Assembly (NCBI GenBank): GCA_033182465.1
Contig: CP137321.1
Location: 310,001-374,000 of the forward strand
Origin: Sanghuangporus weigelae
Lineage: Eukaryota > Basidiomycota > Agaricomycetes > Hymenochaetales > Hymenochaetaceae
Length of the DNA stretch: 64,000 bases
Direction of reading: 5' to 3'
Both the position numbers and the translations under genes were made by a program. The notes under the pieces are model-generated. The model was not told the origin of the DNA, did not search any database, and was given only the letters and a program-made list of their open reading frames with translations. Shown one piece after another: positions 56,540 to 64,000 of the stretch (position 1 is the stretch's first letter; every line of letters starts with the position of its first letter).

Positions 56540-58887
56540 ATGGCCGCCCCAGCTCTCTTCTCTCATCATTCTTCAAATCCTCTGGAAGTGCCCACCTCGG
56601 ATGCTCTGAATGTGCGATACAAAGAGCACCTCAGACAACAGCAGGAGAAGGACCCTGCTTTAGCGCCTTCGTCAGACGATCCTCTCAATGGATATCAGGT
56701 CGAAGAATATCAGAACCATATTTTTAATTTATTTCCAGGGATAACGCCCAAGGCTAAGCGCTCGAACTTCGAGCCTGTTCCAACACTAGCTGAAAGAGGA
56801 GTGGCACATGAACAGATTCCTGATAACGACAGTGACGACGAACTTGAGATCGTACACAGTGACCATGACGAGATAATGCAGATCAAGCCAGTCGAGTTCC
56901 CGATCGAAGTGGACGATGACGATATCTTGGACGGAGCCGATGATGTGCCACCAGATACATTACCGGATGAGGAACCTGAAGAACTTGAGGAACCTCAGAC
57001 AGACGAGGAGATGACTATTTTCTTGAAATCGTCGGAGGAGCGGGAGGAAATCGAAGAAGAGATTGCAGAACTCGAAGAGGTTGTTCCACAGCTGGCGCAA
57101 GACTACAAGATCGTTGACCGTCTGGGCACAGGCACATTCTCATCCGTCTACAAGGCTCTTGACCTCCATTACGAAACCAAGTGGCACAACAGTACTTGGC
57201 AAGGCCGCCATCCTCCATCGTCATCTGCTCACTATCAATCCACGGGCCCACCATCTGGCGCAAAAGTCTTCGTCGCTATCAAGCGTATTTACGTGACTAG
57301 CAATCCGGAGCGTATCCGAAACGAGATTGCCATCCTTGAAGATTGCCGTGGCTGCCGACATGTTTCTCAGCTCATTACTGCCTTCCGTCATCGTGACCAA
57401 GTTGTCGCCGTTATGCCTTACCATAGAAACGATGACTTCCGCGACTTTTACCGCACTTTGCCGATGTCAGGAATCAAGGCGTATTTCCGCTGTTTGCTGC
57501 GTGCACTACGTGACATTCATTCTCGCGGGATTATACATCGTGACGTAAAGCCTGCGAACTTCCTATTCGACACGCGTACCTACATCGGGACTCTCTGTGA
57601 CTTTGGTCTAGCATGCGTAAGTGTCAGATGGATAATTTTCCATGAAGTTTGCTCACATCCTGGACAGTGTGTTGATTTCGACGCTAAACATGGTCATTGT
57701 CTGCACACTCCCCCTTCTCGCCAACACCAGCATGGCGCAAAGAAGTCGAGTAAGTTGATTGAAACCAACCTCGTCAAGGCGGCACAACGCGAGGCCCGAC
57801 AGAAGAGTGCATGGCCTTCAGATCGAGTAGGTTATCCTGAAAAAGATATGAGGTAGATTTCTCATTTGTATCGTCACGAGACGATTGCCCTGAATACTTG
57901 ATGCAGGCCTCATTCAAAAGCCAATAGGGCAGGTACGCGCGGCTTCCGCGCCCCAGAAGTCCTGTTCAAGTGCAATGAGCAGACTGGTGGTAAGCATATT
58001 CTCCGATAAGTTAGCAACTAGGAACTGACAGAAAATGAAGCGATCGATATCTGGTCAGCTGGGATGATTCTTCTCTTTTTCTTGACCGGAAAGTTTCCCC
58101 TTTTCCAATCAAACGATGACATCGAAGCTCTCATGGAGATCGCCACCATAATTGGAAGACGGAAGATGGAGAGCGCTGCAACTCTGCACAGTATGTGTAA
58201 TAGACCTCATCGACTCACCTTAGTCTGATCATTATATGACTAGATCGAACCTTTGCTACGAACGTGCCGAGTGTTACTCGGGATGGCATGACTTGGCGCG
58301 AGTTCGTTGAGAAGAATAATCCAAGCATCTTTGACGTGCCTTCACCTCCCAGTTCTCCTTCATCTTCTTCACCAGCCTCTCAAAACAGAATATCAGACCC
58401 TGATTCTTACATCCAGGATCTCGAGCTTGCCTTCGACCTGCTCGAAAAGCTACTTCTTCCTGAATCCATCAACCGGATCACAGCACGAGACGCCCTCTAC
58501 CATCCTTTCCTTGCTGAAAGCACCGGTTCTTCCAGCTATTCTTCTTCCTCTTCTGCTACGAGCTCGAGTTTAGATACTGATGTTGGTGATGACGCGTTCT
58601 TCCCCCATCCACTTGGAGGCGGACGTTGTGGCAAGTATCACTTCGTTGATGAGGTGACGGAGGAACATCGTATTAGAATTCCGACGGACTACGGGGACGT
58701 AATTCGGCTTCTTCAGTCTGGCGAAGGCATTCCGATTGGCAATCAACCTTGCGAATTCCACGCATATCTCGAGGAATTTCAGGATTATCCTCAGTTAGAG
58801 AACCTCGACTTCGGTAACGAGTCCTCCCGTGACTGTGAAGCTATCGAACAAGAGTTGGGAGGAACAAGCTCGTCTACTCTGCAGTAA
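56540..58887 (+). CDS. CDC7: Cell division control kinase CDC7 (DDK catalytic subunit)
   Basis: Five exons, 56540-57616, 57668-57852, 57907-57989, 58041-58190 and 58244-58887 (712 aa). With Dbf4, Cdc7 phosphorylates Mcm2-7 to start DNA replication. An acidic N-terminus (about 170 residues) precedes the kinase: LGTGTFSSVYKA (about residue 195), VAIKRIY, HRDVKPANFL (about 332), CDFGLAC (about 355), GTRGFRAPEVLFK (about 433) and AIDIWSAGMILLFF. The activation segment carries the long insert typical of CDC7 (here about 75 residues, with HGHCLHTPPSRQHQHG). A second insert and a Ser-rich, acidic C-terminus follow (SSYSSSSSATSSSLD). Intron 1 (51 bases) is in frame and stop-free, so its retention would add 17 residues. 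In exon 4, an acceptor nine bases upstream would add ENE. Confidence 0.95.
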
Positions 58888-59333
58888 CACTCCGTTCTTC
58901 TCTTTCCAGTTTCACTTACGTTTCAATTTGCAAGACTTTGCTCAATCACCGATTCATCCATCATTCTGCACGGCAATATACATTTGACGCAATTCCAGGT
59001 TTCTCGTTCCTCTGACGTTCTTATTCTTTTCAATTATCAGACAATGATCAGCATCGAGTCAATTGATGAACTTATTATCAGGATAGTTAGTCCTACACAT
59101 GTACTTCGCGCACTCTGACAAAATACAATGGATGTGGAATCAAATTATTCCGTTATGAGTGAACAAAGTAGGCAGATCGCACATATCGCTGTTTCGAACC
59201 TTGAAGGCTTCATCTTACCTTGAAACTTCGAATGCTATGAGAACAATTTGTTCTCTTCTTACTCTCTCAAGGAAGCAAGTACAAACCGTATGTATGATTT
59301 TGAGCTAATAATGGAACAATGTCAAAAAAGAGT
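58888..59333. other. Intergenic, CDC7 3' flank
   Basis: AT-rich, no gene seen. Confidence 0.5.
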
Positions 59334-59416
59334 CGACCACAGCAGGACTTGAACCTGCAGTCTCCTGATATCGTGACAATCGAAGTCAGACGCCTTAACC
59401 ATTAGGCCATGCGGCC
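59334..59416 (-). tRNA. tRNA-Arg(UCG) with intron
   Basis: Acceptor GGCCGCA/TGTGGTC (with G-U pairs), discriminator G, D arm GCCTAATGGTTAAGGC, anticodon stem TCTGA/TCAGG with loop CTTCGA and a 10-base intron, T arm GCAGG TTCAAGT CCTGC. Six T residues follow the 3' end closely. It is related to the tRNA-Arg(ACG) at 37471. Confidence 0.92.
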
Positions 59417-59819
59417 TACGGCAATAAGCTGTAAAATGCACTACTTGTCCGAGTTTGCTTTCTTATCGACAGTAAGAACTGAAAGATTTATAGCTAATGG
59501 CGTGCTTGAATACTCTTCAGATGAAATGGTTCAGAGCGCTGGTTATTTCATGCAAGTCATGAAACTGTTACATTCATGAACTACCCTCCTGAGGTTGAAA
59601 CATCATAGGTAGGCGACCTGATCAGACATGACCAAGATACAGGACGTCGTATGCCTTGGAGGTATCGTACATTGAATTCGGGAATAATCTTACATCATCT
59701 ATAATACGATAAGGTCATTCGTGAATACAGAGGAATACAGGTATTTGGCCAGTCGTAAGGAAGGATTGTCAAGGTTCATCATGCGCTCAATCCGGGATCT
59801 GCTCTTTGAGAGACACGAC
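59417..59819. other. Intergenic, no gene seen
   Basis: About 400 AT-rich bases without a recognisable feature. Confidence 0.5.
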
Positions 59820-60544
59820 CTATACTCCTGTCGATATCATCTCCTTTGTGGTATCTTGATTCATCATGGGACTATTCTTTAAGTGTTCAACCTACGGCAA
59901 GTCAATATCAATCAGCTCATTCAGATTACATACGATCAGGGATGTGTCGTGCTCACCATGTCTTCGTAAGTATAAGCGTCAAAAATGGTTTTGAGACTCT
60001 CCGGATCTTCCTTTGCTTCAGCTTTCTCTCCGTAATGCGCGGGATTCAAACGACCGTAGTAAGCCGAGTCGAAATCATTGAGAAGGTAAACGATCTCGTT
60101 GTCCTTCCCGAAATGCAGCAAAAGATTGTCAGGACAGACGTCTGTATGCACCTGACCTATAACGCCATGCATTTGTTTGAGAACTGGCAAGCAGGAATAT
60201 GAATATAACGTGTTCTTTCGCGGCGATTGAATCTTGACTCAAAATTTAGGACACGTACCCATAGCTGCCACCTTCAAATGAGCAAAAACGTTTGAGAGGT
60301 TCATCGTTTCGTCTCTCCCAGGTCGCGTCTCATCCTTTACGATCTCTCCATCCTCACCCTCGAATTCTTGCACTTCAATCATGCGCACCATTCGAGGCGC
60401 TAAGGGTGCGCGTACAATTATCGTGTCGTGCACATCTCGTGGCTTACTCTGCCTTTCTGCTCTCTTTCTGGCGATGAGGTCGAGCAACTCTCCGGCGTTC
60501 TCACCTTCGAAGCAGTGATTGGCTTTAGATCGTAACATCTGCAT
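59820..60544 (-). CDS. Kinase-like C-lobe-only protein (FunK1/APH-like), 185 aa
   Basis: Three exons, 60544-60259, 60156-59957 and 59891-59820. The first exon is helical and charged (LLDLIARKRAERQSKPRD) and leads into a stretch with NLSNVFAHLKVAAMGQVHTD. Exon 2 carries a kinase-type catalytic loop (QVHTDVCPDNLLL) and a metal-binding-like LLNDFDSAYYG, in which DFD replaces DFG, as in fungal FunK1-type and aminoglycoside-phosphotransferase-like kinases. No glycine loop or VAxK lysine is present, and the C-lobe is cut short, so this is not a full kinase. It may be a degenerate regulatory paralogue or a partial gene. The model is supported by frame-consistent junctions. Function is unknown. Confidence 0.55.
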
Positions 60545-60783
60545 AATCTTGAAAGGAGAGGTGGCTTTGGACTTTGGACTTTGTAGTTATTGTTCAAGTC
60601 ACGAAACTTAGGCGCGAATCAACCCCGCACATCACGTGTGGCAGTGCTATCTAATCATATGGGGATGGGGACTATTATTCATAGAATAGAATCACAACAT
60701 CTGAGCCTGCTGAGTACATTACTGCGACAACATAGCCAACAATTGCGGACACGGACGGTGCATGTCATACGTATATCCCTCCC

Positions 60784-61458
60784 TCACGACTTCCTAGGTA
60801 TGATGCTGCCGATTTTCTTGCCAAGGCTGTTTTTCTTCATGATCTTGGACTCCATCAAAGCGGTGACAAACACAAGCTGCGTCTGCATTTCGGCATTCTC
60901 AATCCCCGAGTCAATCATCTCGATTGAGAGCTTTCCGGTATAATTGTAGACGACTGCGACGCGCTCGCACCCTGGGATCGTCCGCACGATAGCGTAGAAC
61001 AATTCTTGAATAATTTCATATTCCATCCCCTCGTATGTCACTGCCACACCGCTGCAAGAGAAGAATTAGCCACGGATGAGGAGGTGAGTAAGAGAGGCCA
61101 TGATGACGTACGTCTTTCCGGGAGCACCAACTCTGATGAATTTCTTTCCCTTGATTTCTCCGCCTCCTCGATACTCCACTTTACCATGATCATACCGCGC
61201 GACTAAATTGTCAGCAGCGTCGTACATCTCTAGGTGCTTGTCTCCGGAGCTGTGGAATCTGAACACCTGCGCGTCTAAGTTGTTGATGACGGCACCATCA
61301 CGAATCAGTTTGCCATTGGCAGTGAAGCGCAAGACGTTCGGGTCTGTAGGGATTGGAATCGGCGGTCCCTTCGGTAGATAACCAGCGTGCGGGTCTGTTT
61401 TGGACGGCACAGAGAATTTGCCTGGGTAGTTGTCGTATTGTATCGCGATACCGGCCAT
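60784..61458 (-). CDS. Uncharacterised protein, 204 aa, tubby-like beta pattern
   Basis: Two exons, 61458-61112 and 61051-60784, join at GKT/GVAV. The sequence alternates short beta-type strands and turns (VLRFTANGKLIRDGAVINN, VFRFHSSGDKHLEMYD, NLVARYDHGKVEYRGGG) followed by a helix (EIIQELFYAIVRTIPG) and a Lys-rich end (SKIMKKNSLGKKIG). This is reminiscent of small tubby/LURP-like fungal proteins but no family is recognised with confidence. There is no signal peptide. It is convergent with nothing close by; the kinase-like gene lies 240 bases downstream on the same strand. Confidence 0.6.
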
Positions 61459-62405
61459 CGTTGCAGGTGTAATGAACGGTCGAACTCCTCAGTGCGAAAC
61501 AGAAAGTTACCGCACGACTCGTGTTGTGTTGAAGATGGGAGAGTCGGGGATTACGGCACGGGAGCAACTAGTTATTATATATAGATAGGGAGCTATTGCC
61601 GCCGGCTGCCTATCTGTGGAACTTTGATTTGATTGAATGGCCGCGGATTTGGAGTGCATCTATTATGGAAATTACGGAAAACTTTTGCTGCACCCCTTTC
61701 TTGTCGTCTATATCAAAAGAAAAGGTCATATGGACTTATCCTCAAAGTGCCTTAATCCTGTGAGTGTGAGATAGGCCAAGTCAGTCCAAGATTTAGAGAT
61801 GTAGACTACACAGGTAGCAGCCGTTATAAAGTCTTTCGTCCCCCCTTCAACTATAACATACCAAGGAAGGGATCCTCCAAACTCGACGGTTTTGACCAAA
61901 ATACTTGACACTCGTATGTATGTACTGTTCCCCAGCCCAGGGTATCTTGCCTTATCTTATCATGCCTGCTTGAGTCATTCAGTTCTGAAACAGCTAAGAA
62001 ATTCAATTCAATCAATCATCTGCATTTACTTCTGTTTGTTCATTGCTATGTCGGAATTGTGCGTTGTTGTGTTTATAAGGTCGACGAATGCAAAATGATG
62101 AAGTTATAACGTACTTCAAGATATCGGTTCAGTAAACTTTTCGGCTTCTTCGCTGGAATAGTGCGAAGTATTGAATCGCGTCCTGTTGTTCCGTCATTAG
62201 GCGCCTTCGCATCCTCCAGTCTGCGTATGTTGCACAAACATTATGAGAAGAACATCGAGAGTATCTTTATGATCCTTCATAAGAATACGGTCCATGCTTT
62301 GATCGGGCCAGTTTTGAATCTCGCACTATCAGAGGTAGATGAATAATCACGTCGGACTTAGCCCCACCAGGAAGTTACCGGCGGAGATTGAATTGTCCTT
62401 CCAGA
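61459..62405. other. Intergenic upstream regions
   Basis: About 950 bases between the divergent start codons of the genes at 61458 and 62472. A TATATAA-like run lies near 61573. No gene was supported. Confidence 0.45.
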
Positions 62406-62425
62406 AGACGCGTCGCGACGCGTCT
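62406..62425. promoter_or_regulatory. Perfect 20-base palindrome with two MluI cell-cycle boxes
   Basis: AGACGCGTCGCGACGCGTCT is its own reverse complement and contains two ACGCGT hexamers ten bases apart. It ends 46 bases before the start codon at 62472. ACGCGT is the core site of the G1/S factor MBF in ascomycetes; two sites in mirror arrangement would suit a dimeric regulator. The same 20 bases occur at 63441. Confidence 0.7.
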
Positions 62426-62471
62426 GGTCTGATTCTTTCATCTCAAAGACGTGAACATCGACTGAACGAAT

Positions 62472-63203
62472 ATGTCGCCAAAGCGGATATCCGACACGAG
62501 TACAACGAAGTTTACCTCTAAGAAGGCTAAAATCGACGCGTCGCTCCACACCTCTGCGAAAGCTATACTCGCCGCCGTCGACTCTGGGTTCGAGAATTCT
62601 GAACTCGAGTTGGATGACGAAAAAGCCGTGCGCAAAGCGTTTGCAGAAATCGCGAATTATGTAGCTAGTCTGGAGAATGAAGTGAAGGAGTTGAAGAAGG
62701 CGAACGCGACGGTGGGTGCGTCGAACGTCCAAAAGTCTCCGGAACAGATTACGCAGGAAGCTGATCGCCTTTTGGACACTGTCGTCCGCGGCATCAAGAA
62801 GCTCCTGGTTGTACGTCGTATCTACACTTAGCTTTCTCCTTTTCGCATCAACTGATGATTTATGGAGTGGAGGCCAAGCTGCAAGTTTAACACCGCGAAA
62901 TTCGCGTACGACGGAATTTGTACTGATCCTCTGGTCTTTGGTGCAATGCTCAATATGGATGGCCCTCCCAGCTTCAAACAGAAGAGAATGCTTGGTGCGG
63001 AATTCGAGGATCTCATAAAACAGGATATAACAGGATCGGCAAGGTATGACACTTGACTTGCATAACATATTCGTCAAGTTATGTAACTTGCTTCGCGATT
63101 CAGGTATAACGACTTGTACATTTCCAAACAATTCGTTACCATTCGTTACAATGCCGAGACCGGAGAGTTCAAGATCAGCGGATCCTATGGCATTTTGGGG
63201 TAA
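62472..63203 (+). CDS. Uncharacterised coiled-coil nuclear-type protein under a double MCB
   Basis: Three exons, 62472-62810, 62868-63043 and 63104-63203 (204 aa). A basic N-terminus with a possible nuclear signal (MSPKR, KKAKID) is followed by a coiled coil (AFAEIANYVASLENEVKELK), then a compact domain WRPSCKFNTAKFAYDGICTD, LVFGAMLNMDGPP, EFEDLIKQDITGSARY, and a final strand pair ending KISGSYGILG. I do not recognise the family; it has the look of a lineage-specific fungal protein. The double-MCB palindrome just upstream suggests G1/S expression, by analogy with ascomycete MBF targets. A decayed tandem copy lies directly downstream. Confidence 0.75.
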
Positions 63204-63394
63204 AGCTATGCATGACATAGAGACGCGACTTTACAACATATGCTAATATACAAACTTATTGTCTCCTAACGATACATGAGCTTCATTTATACCAATACAA
63301 TACCAACAGGGCTTTTTTATGCTGCCAGCTGTACTTAAACCTTCGCCTTTTGCTTGTGTGCAATGCGAGTTAGAAAGGCTTCAAGTTAGGGGAC

Positions 63395-64000
63395 CTCAAG
63401 CCCATCAGGAAGTTACCGACGGAGAACGAATTTTCTTCTAAGACGCGTCGCGACGCGTCTGGTTTTTCTCACAGACATACAGGAGCTCATCGAATAAACA
63501 TGCTAGAAAAGTGAAAACCCGGGGCGAGCATATCGACATATATCGCGAAGAAGTGGAAACCGAAGCGCCAGACTACACGTCCACGAAAGCTATACTTCCC
63601 GCCGTCAACTCCAATCACGAGAAATCTGAATTTGTCCGAAAAGCGTTTGTGGAAATCACGAATTACATGTGTAGACGGCCTGAAGAATGAGGTCAAGAAG
63701 ACGTGATGGCGGATGCACTGGAGCCCCAAAAGTCTCCCGAGCAAATTATACTGGGGGCCCGGCGTCGTAGGGACATCGTGGACCTCGGCATCAAGGAGCG
63801 CATGATCGTGAGTCATATGCGCTTGATCTTCTTGTCCTCACACTTAATGTATGCCTTCCCAATTGTCCACGTAGTGGAAGCCAAGCTGCATGACCCACTC
63901 TGCAAGGTTCTCATTCGATGTAATTTGTACGTGTACGGATCCATTGGTCTTTGGTGCCATGCGCAATATGATTGGTCCTCCCAACTTGAAACGGAACACA
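63395..64000 (+). pseudogene. Decayed tandem copy of the gene at 62472 with its promoter
   Basis: The segment matches 62360-62990 along its length, shifted by 1,035 bases: CAGGAAGTTACCG, the whole palindrome, AAAGCTATACT with CGCCGTC, GAAATC/GCGAATTA, CCAAAAGTCTCC, GAGCAAATTA, GGAAGCCAAGCTGCA, TTTGTACTG-like and CTTTGGTGC. Its frame is broken: for example, an ATG near the equivalent position is followed by a stop after four codons. Several short deletions have occurred. It runs off the right edge. Confidence 0.8.
63441..63460. promoter_or_regulatory. Second copy of the 20-base double-MCB palindrome
   Basis: Identical base for base to 62406-62425, although the sequence around it has diverged. 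Confidence 0.75.

Noticed and set aside
63487-63816. 109-codon minus-strand frame as a gene
   Set aside because: It lies antisense to the decayed tandem copy, and the mirrored frame over the intact copy is also open by chance.

Overview
The window is nuclear DNA of a filamentous basidiomycete, most likely an agaricomycete. Supporting signs: almost every gene is split by short introns (mostly about 45-75 bases, GT..AG with a CTRAY-like branch site), genes are closely packed on both strands, and several families are typical of mushrooms (class I hydrophobin, DUF6593 protein, agaric BTB proteins, expansin-like secreted protein, a decayed F-box gene). All gene models below were joined by hand from reading frames and splice signals. 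For each complete multi-exon model the summed exon length is a multiple of three.

Layout. 1-8 kb: the 5' part of a GRR1-type F-box/LRR gene running off the left edge, a small membrane protein, an F-box relic, alternative oxidase (with a GC-AG intron) and an aromatic aminotransferase. 8-16 kb: an RTP1/TANGO6-type protein, a fold-back repeat and a BTB protein. 17-26 kb: the DEAD-box helicase DBP8 divergent from SUA5 (tRNA threonylcarbamoyladenosine synthesis), a CNBP/Gis2-like zinc-knuckle protein, a long gene-poor stretch and a DUF6593 protein. 28-37 kb: expansin-like protein, COQ10, an uncharacterised membrane protein followed by an intron-less decayed copy of its 3' end, a secreted aspartic protease, and the cyclophilin-RRM protein PPIL4. 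37-45 kb: tRNA-Arg(ACG), the mitochondrial proline-catabolic enzyme P5C dehydrogenase, a BTB protein, tRNA-Ile(AAU), a DUF1992 (DNAJC28-like) protein and an 81-residue KOW-like protein. 45-50 kb: a membrane-anchored Ubp1-like deubiquitinase with a very long low-complexity tail. 50-54 kb: a Tourist-like MITE, a second tRNA-Ile(AAU) and a class I hydrophobin. 54-64 kb: a WBP2-like protein, RRP7, CDC7 kinase, tRNA-Arg(UCG), a kinase-like C-lobe protein, an uncharacterised protein, and a tandemly duplicated gene whose two copies share a perfect 20-base palindrome holding two MluI cell-cycle boxes.

Themes. Mitochondrial function is well represented (alternative oxidase, COQ10, P5C dehydrogenase, DUF1992 protein, a possible mitochondrial form of SUA5), as are ribosome biogenesis and RNA work (DBP8, RRP7, PPIL4, SUA5, four intron-containing tRNA genes). 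No gene cluster for a secondary metabolite, no CRISPR array and no virus-derived element was seen. The most unusual signals are the duplicated double-MCB palindrome with its gene at the right end, the processed-looking partial copy at 33.4 kb, the 0.5-kb fold-back at 12.4 kb, the PIF/Harbinger-type MITE at 50.3 kb, and the GC-AG intron in the alternative oxidase gene.
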